Assembly (NCBI GenBank): GCA_944323935.1
Contig: CALUUJ010000005.1
Span: forward strand, 46,862 to 110,861
Reading direction: 5' to 3'
DNA from: Candidatus Gastranaerophilales bacterium
GTDB taxonomy: Bacteria; Cyanobacteriota; Vampirovibrionia; Gastranaerophilales; Gastranaerophilaceae
DNA length: 64,000 bases
Made by a program: the position numbers and the translations under genes. The notes under the pieces were generated by a model. That model was not told the DNA's origin, searched no databases, and saw only the letters and a list, made by a program, of their open reading frames with translations. This document shows, piece after piece, positions 55,653-63,487 of the stretch. The first letter of the stretch is position 1. Each line of letters begins with the position of its first letter.

Positions 55653-56021
55653 ATGATACAGCAAGAGACAAGATTACAAGTAGCAGACAATACAGGTGCT
55701 AAAGAATTGTTATGTATCCGAGTAATGGGTAGTTCAAACAAGAAATATGCACATGTAGGAGATGTTATAGTAGCAGCAGTAAAGGATGCTACACCAAATA
55801 TGGCTGTAAAGAAATCTGAAGTAGTAAAAGCAGTTGTTGTAAGAACAAAAGCTGATATCAAAAGAGCAGACGGCAGTGTAATCAGATTTGACGAAAATGC
55901 AGCAGTAATAATAAATAAAGACGGTAACCCAAGAGGTACTCGTGTATTCGGACCGGTTGCCAGAGAGTTGAGAGATAAAAACTTCATGAAGATAATATCT
56001 CTAGCTCCGGAAGTAATTTAG
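55653..56021 (+). CDS. rplN: Ribosomal protein L14
   Basis: 122 residues. Bridge protein at the subunit interface and docking site for RsfS. Seen: [24 protein letters not shown], and [28 protein letters not shown] at the C-terminus. Confidence 0.98.
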   Translation: MIQQETRLQVADNTGAKELLCIRVMGSSNKKYAHVGDVIVAAVKDATPNMAVKKSEVVKAVVVRTKADIKRADGSVIRFDENAAVIINKDGNPRGTRVFGPVARELRDKNFMKIISLAPEVI

Positions 56022-56031
56022 GAGACGAACG

Positions 56032-56370
56032 ATGAGAAATAAGAAGACAGTTGAAAAACACCCAATACATGTAAAAAGCGGTGATAAAGTAGTTGTTATC
56101 TCAGGTAAAGATAAAGGCAAAGTTAGCTCAATAAAGAAAGTTATAACAGCTGAAAATAAGGTTGTTGTAGAAGGTGCTAATATTGTAACAAAAGCTCAAA
56201 AGGCACAAGGTGGAAACCAAGGTGGTTTAATAAAAGTAGAAGCTGCAATGGATTCTTCGAAAGTTATGTTATATTGCCCAGCTTGTGAGAAAGCAACAAG
56301 AATTAAATACGAAGTAATTGATAATAAAAAAGTCCGTGTTTGTAAAAAATGCGGTGAAAAGTTAGACTAA
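56032..56370 (+). CDS. rplX: Ribosomal protein L24
   Basis: 112 residues. Assembly initiator of the 50S with a KOW domain (HVKSGDKVVVISGKDKGKVSSIKK). The C-terminal CPACEKATRIKYEVIDNKKVRVCKKCG holds two CxxC pairs, so this is a zinc-binding version. TAGGAG ribosome site. Confidence 0.97.
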   Translation: MRNKKTVEKHPIHVKSGDKVVVISGKDKGKVSSIKKVITAENKVVVEGANIVTKAQKAQGGNQGGLIKVEAAMDSSKVMLYCPACEKATRIKYEVIDNKKVRVCKKCGEKLD

Positions 56371-56506
56371 TGATTTTAACAGGGTAGTTCATATAATGGG
56401 CAGCCCTGAGTTTATTTAAAAATTATTTTTAATATATAATTAAAGATAGTAAGGTGTAAGTATGGGTATTCCGCAAGGGGATACATTCTACGAGAAGGAA
56501 AGAAAA

Positions 56507-57058
56507 ATGACAGTAGTAACAAAAAATCTAAAAACAAAATACGAAGAAGAAGTAAAAAAAGTTCTTCAAGAAGAGTTTAAGTATGAAAATGTACATCAAA
56601 TTCCAAAATTAAGCAAAATTGTTTTAAATATGGGAGTTGGTGAAGCTTGTCATAACTCAAAATTAGCAGAAGCAATTGTAAATCAGTTGACAAAAATAGC
56701 AGGACAAAAAGCATTGTCAACAAAAGCAAAGAAATCAATTGCTGCTTTCAAGTTAAGAGAAGGAATGCCTGTAGGTGCAATGGTAACACTAAGAGGCGAA
56801 AGAATGTATGACTTCTTACAAAAATTAATTTGTGTAGTACTTCCAAGAATTCGTGACTTTAGAGGTATAAGTGCAAAGAGTTTCGACGGAAGAGGAAACT
56901 ATACATTAGGTTTAAAAGAACAGTCATTATTCCCTGAAATTTCATATGATGAATTGGATGCAGTTCACGGAATGAATATTTCAATAATAACAACAGCGAA
57001 GACAGATGAAGAAGCAAGAGCTTTATTAAGAGCGCTTGGAATGCCATTTAAAAAATAA
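56507..57058 (+). CDS. rplE: Ribosomal protein L5
   Basis: 183 residues from ATG 56507, which has AAGGA 8 bases upstream and gives the normal family length; an in-frame ATG at 56462 adds 15 non-conserved residues. L5 binds 5S rRNA and the P-site tRNA. Seen: [49 protein letters not shown] and [23 protein letters not shown]. The 136-bp spacer from rplX is the longest in the operon and contains a CAGGG...CCCTG hairpin and a TATAAT-like site. Confidence 0.96.
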   Translation: MTVVTKNLKTKYEEEVKKVLQEEFKYENVHQIPKLSKIVLNMGVGEACHNSKLAEAIVNQLTKIAGQKALSTKAKKSIAAFKLREGMPVGAMVTLRGERMYDFLQKLICVVLPRIRDFRGISAKSFDGRGNYTLGLKEQSLFPEISYDELDAVHGMNISIITTAKTDEEARALLRALGMPFKK

Positions 57059-57075
57059 CAAAAGGAGTATAAAAC

Positions 57076-57282
57076 GTGGCTAAGAAAGCAATGATAGATA
57101 AAGAGCTAAAAAGAGAAGCTTTAGCAGCTAAAGGAAAATATCCAAGAGTAAGACTACATAACAGATGTTCAATCTGCGGACGTCCTCATGGATTTCACAG
57201 AGACTTTGGCATATGCAGAGTTTGTCTAAGAAAGATGGCTCATCAAGGTTTATTACCCGGTGTAGTTAAAGCTAGTTGGTAG
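57076..57282 (+). CDS. rpsN: Ribosomal protein S14, zinc-binding type
   Basis: 68 residues with a GTG start at 57076 and AAAGGAG upstream. The pair CSIC and CRVC forms the zinc site of the short type-Z S14, as opposed to the about 100-residue Cys-less form. Also seen: [17 protein letters not shown] and [17 protein letters not shown]. It has about seven more N-terminal residues than the usual 61. Confidence 0.96.
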   Translation: MAKKAMIDKELKREALAAKGKYPRVRLHNRCSICGRPHGFHRDFGICRVCLRKMAHQGLLPGVVKASW

Positions 57283-57330
57283 TTAAGGTTTGTATAGTAG
57301 AGTAAAAACTATTATACAAAACTTAATTTT
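57283..57330 (+). other. Long imperfect hairpin between S14 and S8
   Basis: TTAAG-TTTGTATA-TAG (57283-57300) pairs with CTA-TATACAAA-CTTAA (57309-57326), interrupted by three mismatches, with an AGTAAAAA loop, followed by TTTTTC. It may be a weak attenuator or processing site inside the operon. Confidence 0.4.
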
Positions 57331-57410
57331 TCAATAACTTTTCTATACTGCTAGATAAATTTTAGTAAGTAGTTGACGGTATTCCGTCTTAAAAGGTAAA
57401 GGAATAAGAA

Positions 57411-57812
57411 ATGAATACAGATCCAATAGCAGATATGCTAACAAGAATAAGAAATGCCAACATGGTATCTTTAACTGAAGTAGATATGCCAAGTTCAAAA
57501 TTGAAAGTAGAACTAGCAAAATTATTAAAGTCAGAAGGATATGTTGAAGATTATGCAGTTGTTGAAAAAGAAGGCAGTGCATTCAAAACATTAAAAATCA
57601 CATTAAAATATGATGAAAAATCAAAACCTGTAATATCAAATTTGAAGAGAGTTTCAAGACCAGGTTTGAGAAATTATTGCAAAGCAAAAAATCTTCCACA
57701 AGTATTAGGTGGTATGGGCATAGCTATAATATCAACAAGCAAAGGTTTATTGACAGACAGAAAAGCAAGAAAAGAAAATGTCGGCGGCGAAATTCTTTGC
57801 TATGTATGGTAA
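57411..57812 (+). CDS. rpsH: Ribosomal protein S8
   Basis: 133 residues. 16S central-domain protein and regulator of the spc operon in enterobacteria. Seen: [32 protein letters not shown], and the C-terminal [31 protein letters not shown]. Confidence 0.98.
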   Translation: MNTDPIADMLTRIRNANMVSLTEVDMPSSKLKVELAKLLKSEGYVEDYAVVEKEGSAFKTLKITLKYDEKSKPVISNLKRVSRPGLRNYCKAKNLPQVLGGMGIAIISTSKGLLTDRKARKENVGGEILCYVW

Positions 57813-57848
57813 TCGAGTAAGTAAATAATAAAAATTGGAGATAAAAAA

Positions 57849-58388
57849 ATGTCACGTATAGGAAAATTACCAATCATCATACCGGATGGTGTAGAGGTAA
57901 CAATAAATGGACAAGTAGTAACTGCAAAAGGACCTTTAGGTACAGAAACAGTTGAAGTTCGTCCGGAAATAAAACTTGAAAAAGTTGATAATACAGTAGT
58001 AGTAACAAGAATAAACGATGATAGAAAATCACGTTCATTACATGGTTTATCAAGAACATTAGTAGCAAATACTATTAACGGTGTTAAAAACGGATTTACA
58101 AAGAAACTGGAAGTAGTTGGTGTTGGTTATCGTGCAGCAATGCAAGGTAATACATTAAACTTAGCTTTAGGCTATTCACATCCTGTAAATATAGATGCAC
58201 CGGAAGGAATAAAAATTTCTGTTGAAGCAAATACAAAAATTACTGTTACAGGTGCAAATAAGCAGGCTGTAGGTGATGTAGCCGCTTTAATCAGAAGCAA
58301 GAGACCACCTGAAGTATATAAAGGTAAAGGTATTAAATACGAAGGTGAATATATCAGACGTAAAGCTGGTAAAACAGGTAAAAAGTAG
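57849..58388 (+). CDS. rplF: Ribosomal protein L6
   Basis: 179 residues, two similar domains, near the factor-binding site. Seen: [38 protein letters not shown] and the C-terminal [24 protein letters not shown]. Confidence 0.98.
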   Translation: MSRIGKLPIIIPDGVEVTINGQVVTAKGPLGTETVEVRPEIKLEKVDNTVVVTRINDDRKSRSLHGLSRTLVANTINGVKNGFTKKLEVVGVGYRAAMQGNTLNLALGYSHPVNIDAPEGIKISVEANTKITVTGANKQAVGDVAALIRSKRPPEVYKGKGIKYEGEYIRRKAGKTGKK

Positions 58389-58460
58389 AAATTAAAGTAG
58401 TAAAAATTGCCAATATAAGCCCTTGTATAAGCAAGAAGGTTTGGGTGAAAGGAAAGAAAA

Positions 58461-58829
58461 ATGATAAAACAAGTAAACAAAAAAGAAGCAACACAAAAAC
58501 GTCATAAAAGATTAAGAGCAAAATTAGCCGGTACAACAGAAGCTCCACGTTTAGCTGTATATAGAAGTACAAAACATATTTATGCTCAAATCATCGATGA
58601 TGTAAAAGGAGTAACAATAGTTTCAGCTTCTTCAATAGATAAAGATATGAAGAAAGATTTAGCACACGGCGGAAATATCGAATCTGCAAAAGCAGTTGGT
58701 GAAGCAATTGCAAAGAAAGCTTTAAAAGCAGGTGTTAAAGATGTAGTATTCGACCGTGGCGGATTCTTATATCACGGAAGAGTTGCAGCTTTAGCTGATG
58801 CAGCTAGAGAAGCTGGATTAAATTTCTAA
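58461..58829 (+). CDS. rplR: Ribosomal protein L18
   Basis: 122 residues. Binds 5S rRNA with L5. Seen: [35 protein letters not shown] and the C-terminal [27 protein letters not shown]. Last gene of the cluster here: rpsE, rpmD, rplO and secY, which normally follow, are absent and a terminator comes next. Confidence 0.98.
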   Translation: MIKQVNKKEATQKRHKRLRAKLAGTTEAPRLAVYRSTKHIYAQIIDDVKGVTIVSASSIDKDMKKDLAHGGNIESAKAVGEAIAKKALKAGVKDVVFDRGGFLYHGRVAALADAAREAGLNF

Positions 58830-58845
58830 TAAAAATCTATAATAA

Positions 58846-58877
58846 AAAAAGGACTCCTTCAAAAAGGAGTCCTTTTT
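58846..58877. terminator. Bidirectional terminator between L18 and recF
   Basis: AAAAAGGACTCCTT (58846-58859) and AAGGAGTCCTTTTT (58864-58877), 4-base loop. The recF stop codon (58878-58876) overlaps the last T bases. Confidence 0.93.
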
Positions 58878-60009
58878 ATATTTGAGTAATTGAATTATTT
58901 TTTATTTCAAAAATTTCTACATTTTTTAAATATTCTTCTTTAAAATGTAATGTATCTACAGAAGTAATAATAGTTTGAGTATCATTGCCGATAGCATTAA
59001 GAAGAAAGTTTTGTCTTAAATCATCAAGTTCTGCCAATACATCATCCAATAAAAGAACTGCATTTGTCTTAATTTTATCTTTTATAAGTTGGAGTTCTGC
59101 CAGTTTAAGGGCGAGAACGATAGTTCTTTGTTGTCCTTGTGAAGCATATTTTTTTGAATCATTATTATTTATATAAAAAGAAACATCATCTCTATGCGGT
59201 CCCAGAACAGATTGTCCTCTAATAATTTCTTCAAGTTTCTTTTCTTCAAGTTTCTTCTTAAAATTTTCTAATATAAATTCATTGTTAAAATCAAATTTTT
59301 CAGCAGATGAAATATCGCCAATAATACAAGAATTATAGAATATAGATAAATCTTCTTTTTCTGAAATTTGAGAATGCTTTATCTTTGCGGTTTTAAGAAG
59401 TTCATGTAAAAAATTTATTCTTATATATGTTATATTGCTTCCTGTAATTGCAAGTTGCTCATTCCAAACATCTAACAAAGAAGTATCAGAATTAATATTC
59501 CCTTTTAAATTTTTTAGGTAATTATTTTTTTGGGTTTTTATTTTATTGTATTTTGCGATTCTGTCTGAATATGCAGGAAAAATTTGGCTAATAGCTAAAT
59601 CAAGCCATTTTCTTCTGTCCTCAGGCGTACCTCTAAGTAATAATAAATCATTAGTTGTAAAACAAACTGTTGAAATATTACTAATGAAATCAGATGATTT
59701 ATTTTTATTAATACCGTTAACTTTCAATTTTTTTCTGTTAGGCGGATTTATATATATCTCTAAATCTACATCAATATCAAATTTTTTGATTTCAGCTTTA
59801 ATATTGCAAAAATCTTTTTCCCAAGTGATTAATTCACTATCAGATTTCGCTCTTAATGTATCAAGGGTGGATAAATAATAAATGGCCTCTAATAGATTTG
59901 TTTTCCCCTGAGCATTTTTCCCTATGAACAGAATTTTGTTTGAGTTAAAAGAAATCTCAATATCATTATAATTTCTATAATTTTTAAGTTTTAAATTTTT
60001 TATAAACAT
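58876..60009 (-). CDS. recF: DNA replication and repair protein RecF
   Basis: 377 residues. SMC-like ATPase that loads RecA at gaps with RecO and RecR. Seen: N-terminal LKNYRNYNDIEISF, Walker A GKNAQGKTNLLEAIYYLS, signature region YASQGQQRTIVLALKLAEL and Walker B AVLLLDDVLAELD. Not next to dnaA/dnaN/gyrB here. Leaderless-type start: TATAAT six bases before the ATG. Confidence 0.95.
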   Translation of the reverse strand: MFIKNLKLKNYRNYNDIEISFNSNKILFIGKNAQGKTNLLEAIYYLSTLDTLRAKSDSELITWEKDFCNIKAEIKKFDIDVDLEIYINPPNRKKLKVNGINKNKSSDFISNISTVCFTTNDLLLLRGTPEDRRKWLDLAISQIFPAYSDRIAKYNKIKTQKNNYLKNLKGNINSDTSLLDVWNEQLAITGSNITYIRINFLHELLKTAKIKHSQISEKEDLSIFYNSCIIGDISSAEKFDFNNEFILENFKKKLEEKKLEEIIRGQSVLGPHRDDVSFYINNNDSKKYASQGQQRTIVLALKLAELQLIKDKIKTNAVLLLDDVLAELDDLRQNFLLNAIGNDTQTIITSVDTLHFKEEYLKNVEIFEIKNNSITQI

Positions 60010-60024
60010 AGCTGTATTATATCA
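60010..60024 (-). promoter_or_regulatory. Extended -10 promoter of recF, leaderless type
   Basis: Minus strand: TGA-TATAAT (hexamer 60021-60016), 6 bases ACAGCT, then the recF ATG at 60009. The six-base spacer ends in AGCT, like that of mutS (ATAGCT). No ribosome site. Confidence 0.6.
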
Positions 60025-60065
60025 AAAATTACCGAGACTATCTTGTTTAACTTACTAAAAACTTT

Positions 60066-60077
60066 TATAATTTAATT
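60066..60077 (+). promoter_or_regulatory. -10 element at the start of the Kelch-like gene
   Basis: TATAAT (60066-60071), 6 bases TTAATT, ATG at 60078. An RNA starting there would also serve a GTG at 60102 that has AGGGAG upstream, so leaderless translation is not certain. Confidence 0.45.
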
Positions 60078-61730
60078 ATGTCTTTAAACAGGGAGATTGT
60101 GGTGGAAAAACTTAATAATATATATTTGCATATCTTAAAAAGTAAAGTCGGTATTGCAATTTTGAGTATAGTTCCGTTCTTTTTCATGAAAAAGATTCTA
60201 TTATATGAATTATGTGTGTTAATGTTTGTTGTTGCAATTGCTACAATAGCTACATCAAAAAAATTTAGCAAGAAAGAAAGTATATTGTTTTCACTTTTAT
60301 ATAGTTTTCTATTTTTATGTTTAGAAATAGGCGCTGCAGCAAAAGGGTTAGTTACTTCTCCATTTGGGATGGTGACTCTTATATATTATGGTTCAAGTAT
60401 GCTTATAGCTCTTGCAATGAAATTTTTAATATGGTTAATTGCAGGCGGATTTATATTTTACTTGTTTAATTTGGTTTTAACTGTTTTAATGCGATGGGAA
60501 AAGACAGAGCTAATATTTAAGCCTTTTACAAAATTATTATCAAATTTTTTAAAAACTATATTCACTTTTTTAATAATTGTTCTTTTGGCTAATCTATATT
60601 TATATTTCACTTCGGTTCCCGTTAAAGTTGATCTTTTACCGGAATTGGAAAATTCGAGGTTAAAAATAGAAGTAGTTTTAGACGAACATAGAGTTTTGTT
60701 ATATTCTAATAAAGAAAATAAATTAGCAATATATGATTTATCAAAAAATATATTAATAAAGGATTGTCCTGAACTGAAACAACTTCCGAATGGTTATCAA
60801 CATTCATATAAAGCTGTATCTTTTGACAAATTATTGAATGGGGATATATTTATAAGAGTCCATTTTGAAACTAAAAGTAAAGATAAGATATTTAAAACTT
60901 ATGCATATGTATATTCGGCTGATAAGAATAATATAATATGGCAGGCTGAACTTCCTAATGAAATAAGTTTTTATCAGGCTGCAATTGTTCAAATTGATGA
61001 AGATAGATTGTTTGTAGCGGGTGCTGATTCTGATAAGAAAACTTATATATATAATTTAAAGAATAAGAGTATAGAGAAGGAAGCCGAAACCATAGAGAAA
61101 AGAAGAGGATGCGAGATTATAAAATTAAAGAATGAAAAAGTTCTTATTTGGGGTGGCTATTCAAGTAATAATAGTATTGAGATATATGATATAAACAAAG
61201 ATGTATTTGAAAGGATTCCGCTTGATTTTAATCAAAAGTTTAGCTATGGATATGATAAGTTATATTTGTTGGAAGATGGTAGAGTTGTTATAAAAACAAC
61301 AAAGATGGAAGATAAAAAAGAAAATGGGGTTGGAGAATATTCAAGCAGTATATATAGTGGTACTGGTTATCCCGTTCCCTATGTTGTTATTTATAATCCT
61401 GATGATAGATCATTTAAAGAAATAGATATAAATAAAAATAGTAAATATAGGCATGATAATAAAGTTTCAATAGCCTCAACTGCCGATGGTAAAATAATTA
61501 TAGCCGGAGGCTCATTAATTAGTAAAAAGCGTTTAAAACTTTCAGGATATGATGATAAAATAAATTTTTACAATATAAAAACTGATAAGCTAAAAAAGTC
61601 TTATGGTATAAAATTAGATAATACTTATGATCCTGATATATTTATATTAGATAATAATGAATTTATATATGTTTATGGTATGGATTTTGGACTTAATCAT
61701 AAACAAATATATAATAAAGTAAAATTTTAG
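60078..61730 (+). CDS. Membrane protein with C-terminal Kelch-like propeller
   Basis: 550 residues. Four hydrophobic helices in the first about 185 residues (about 22-52, 70-88, 100-140, 155-182), then a presumed extracytoplasmic domain of about 360 residues built of repeating beta blades: DRLFVAGADSDKKTYIYN, EKVLIWGGYSSNNSIEIYD and GKIIIAGGSLISKK show the Gly-Gly plus Tyr/Ile pattern of Kelch motifs. Start either ATG 60078 (leaderless) or GTG 60102 (AGGGAG six bases upstream). No enzyme motif. Function unknown; sensing or adhesion are possible. Confidence 0.7.
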   Translation: MSLNREIVVEKLNNIYLHILKSKVGIAILSIVPFFFMKKILLYELCVLMFVVAIATIATSKKFSKKESILFSLLYSFLFLCLEIGAAAKGLVTSPFGMVTLIYYGSSMLIALAMKFLIWLIAGGFIFYLFNLVLTVLMRWEKTELIFKPFTKLLSNFLKTIFTFLIIVLLANLYLYFTSVPVKVDLLPELENSRLKIEVVLDEHRVLLYSNKENKLAIYDLSKNILIKDCPELKQLPNGYQHSYKAVSFDKLLNGDIFIRVHFETKSKDKIFKTYAYVYSADKNNIIWQAELPNEISFYQAAIVQIDEDRLFVAGADSDKKTYIYNLKNKSIEKEAETIEKRRGCEIIKLKNEKVLIWGGYSSNNSIEIYDINKDVFERIPLDFNQKFSYGYDKLYLLEDGRVVIKTTKMEDKKENGVGEYSSSIYSGTGYPVPYVVIYNPDDRSFKEIDINKNSKYRHDNKVSIASTADGKIIIAGGSLISKKRLKLSGYDDKINFYNIKTDKLKKSYGIKLDNTYDPDIFILDNNEFIYVYGMDFGLNHKQIYNKVKF

Positions 61731-61754
61731 GAATTAACTATAAGGTAAGTAAAT

Positions 61755-61766
61755 TATAAATAAAGT
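61755..61766 (+). promoter_or_regulatory. -10 element at the aldolase start, leaderless type
   Basis: TATAAA (61755-61760), 6 bases TAAAGT, ATG at 61767. No ribosome site directly before the ATG, although AAGGTAAG lies about 20 bases upstream. Confidence 0.45.
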
Positions 61767-62384
61767 ATGAGCAAAGAAGAAATCATTGAAATTGGCAAAA
61801 GATTATATTTAAAGAATTTGACAGTTGCAACATCAGGGAATATAAGTATCAAAACAGATGAAGGTATATATATTACTGCAACTGGGAGTTCTTTAGGCAG
61901 CCTAAAAAAAGAAGATATTATTTTTACGGATAGTGATGGTAATGAAATATCACAAGGAAAAGCCTCATCAGAGAAGAAATTGCATGTTGCAGTTTATAAA
62001 CTGAGACCTGAAATAAATGCAATAATTCATACTCATCCGATATATTTGACTTCATTTGCTGCATGTCATAAATCATTAAAAGAACCTATAATGTCTGAAA
62101 ATATATTATATTTTGAAGATATTCCCGTGGCTAAATATGCAATGCCGTCATCAGATGAACTTGTAAAAAATACTATAAAATATTTAAAGAAACGTGATGT
62201 TGTAATGATGGCAAACCATGGAGCAATAGCAATTGCTGATGATTTAGAACATGCTTTTGCTAAAATAGAAACTGCTGAATATTATGCACAAGTTATATTA
62301 AATACTCATATAATCGGTAAACCTAAATATTTAAGCGATGAAGATATAAGTGATTTATTAAAGTTAAAATATTCAAGAAGTTAA
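61767..62384 (+). CDS. Class II aldolase/adducin family protein
   Basis: 205 residues. Seen: NLTVATSGNISIKTDEGIYITATGSSLG, the metal site HTHP (near residue 92) and MANHGAIAIADDLEHAFAKIE with the third His. This fold covers fuculose- and rhamnulose-phosphate aldolases, ribulose-phosphate epimerases and methylthioribulose-phosphate dehydratase; the substrate cannot be chosen from sequence, and no sugar pathway genes are nearby. Its end overlaps the radical SAM gene by 12 bp, tail to tail. Confidence 0.88.
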   Translation: MSKEEIIEIGKRLYLKNLTVATSGNISIKTDEGIYITATGSSLGSLKKEDIIFTDSDGNEISQGKASSEKKLHVAVYKLRPEINAIIHTHPIYLTSFAACHKSLKEPIMSENILYFEDIPVAKYAMPSSDELVKNTIKYLKKRDVVMMANHGAIAIADDLEHAFAKIETAEYYAQVILNTHIIGKPKYLSDEDISDLLKLKYSRS

Positions 62385-63323
62385 TTTATGTATATTATTT
62401 GTTAAAGCTGAGCCTTGATACGAATTACGTTCTTCAAGAAGCTTATCAATTTTGTTTAATACAACGAATTTTTTACTCAACCAAGCAGGTGCTAACATAT
62501 TAGGTTTTAAACCGTTTCCGGCAAGCCTGTGAATAGTAACTTCAGGAGGCAATAATTCCAGAAAATCACAAACTGTTTCAACATACTCATCCTCTTCCAT
62601 CATCGGAATTTTGCCTTGAAAATATAATTTAGTGAGTCTTGTATTATTTAGAACACAAAGCAGATGAATTTTAACTCCGTTAACACCCAAATCACCTAAA
62701 ACTTTGGCAGTTTGTAACATATCTTTTTTAGTTTCAGTCGGTAATCCCAAAATTACATGGGCACAGACATTAATATTTCTTTTTTGAGTTTCTTTCAGCG
62801 CATGACAAAAAGTTTCAAAAGAATGCCCTCTGTTTATGAATTTAAGTGAGCGTTCATGAATACTTTGTAGACCATACTCAAGCCAAATATAGTGTTTTTC
62901 TGTGTAACCTGCAATTAAATCAAGCTTATCATTATCAACACAATCAGGTCTTGTACCGATAGACATACCGATAACATCCTTATGTGAAAGTGCCGAATCG
63001 TAGATTTTTTCAAGTTCTTCAACCGGTTTATACGTATTTGAGTATGCTTGAAAATAAGCCAGGAACTTTTTTGCTTTATATTTGTCTATAGATAAAGAGA
63101 TACCCAAATCTAATTGTTCTTTGATAGAAATATTATTTGGATAGAGCTGAGAGAAACTCCCACCATTATCACAAAAAATACAACCCTCATTTGATATAGT
63201 ACCATCTCTATTAGGGCATGTAAAACCGGCATCTAATGTAACCTTATATACTTTAACTCCATAAAGGTTTCTAAGATGATCGCTAAAGCGATTATATCTA
63301 ATATTAGAATTATAGAAAAACAT
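62373..63323 (-). CDS. YhcC-type radical SAM protein (TIGR01212 family)
   Basis: 316 residues. FTCPNRDGTISNEGCIFCDNGGSFS near residues 34-56 is the characteristic cluster-binding region of the YhcC family, with GTRPDCVDNDKLDLI and WLEYGLQSIHERSLKFINRGH further on. It is an elongator-like radical SAM enzyme of unknown reaction. Its ATG overlaps the stop of the upstream zinc-ribbon gene (TAATG). Confidence 0.88.
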   Translation of the reverse strand: MFFYNSNIRYNRFSDHLRNLYGVKVYKVTLDAGFTCPNRDGTISNEGCIFCDNGGSFSQLYPNNISIKEQLDLGISLSIDKYKAKKFLAYFQAYSNTYKPVEELEKIYDSALSHKDVIGMSIGTRPDCVDNDKLDLIAGYTEKHYIWLEYGLQSIHERSLKFINRGHSFETFCHALKETQKRNINVCAHVILGLPTETKKDMLQTAKVLGDLGVNGVKIHLLCVLNNTRLTKLYFQGKIPMMEEDEYVETVCDFLELLPPEVTIHRLAGNGLKPNMLAPAWLSKKFVVLNKIDKLLEERNSYQGSALTNNIHKLTS

Positions 63324-63487
63324 TATTCTTGTTTATCATCAATAGAAGGGTAAACATAATGTTCACCACAATTAGGGCAGACAACTTCTTGTTGTTTACC
63401 ATTTTCCAAAACGGCAACTTCAAAAAGGCATTTACATCCTGATTGAACACATCTTATTGCCCATGTAGGTCTAACAATTCTTGCCAT
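63323..63487 (-). CDS. 54-residue zinc-ribbon protein
   Basis: Short gene with ATG at 63487, AGAGGA eight bases upstream, and a stop overlapping the next ATG by one base. The product begins MARIVRPTWAIRC and has Cys13, Cys18, Cys20 and the pair CPNC (Cys37, Cys40), a rubredoxin/zinc-ribbon-like metal site. The Shine-Dalgarno sequence, frame integrity and coupling to the radical SAM gene support a real gene. Function unknown. Confidence 0.75.
   Translation of the reverse strand: MARIVRPTWAIRCVQSGCKCLFEVAVLENGKQQEVVCPNCGEHYVYPSIDDKQE

Noticed and set aside
56371..56506. Independent promoter or terminator between L24 and L5
   Set aside because: The CAGGG/CCCTG pairing is short with a large loop and no T run, and the TATAAT-like site has no -35; not enough for a separate feature.
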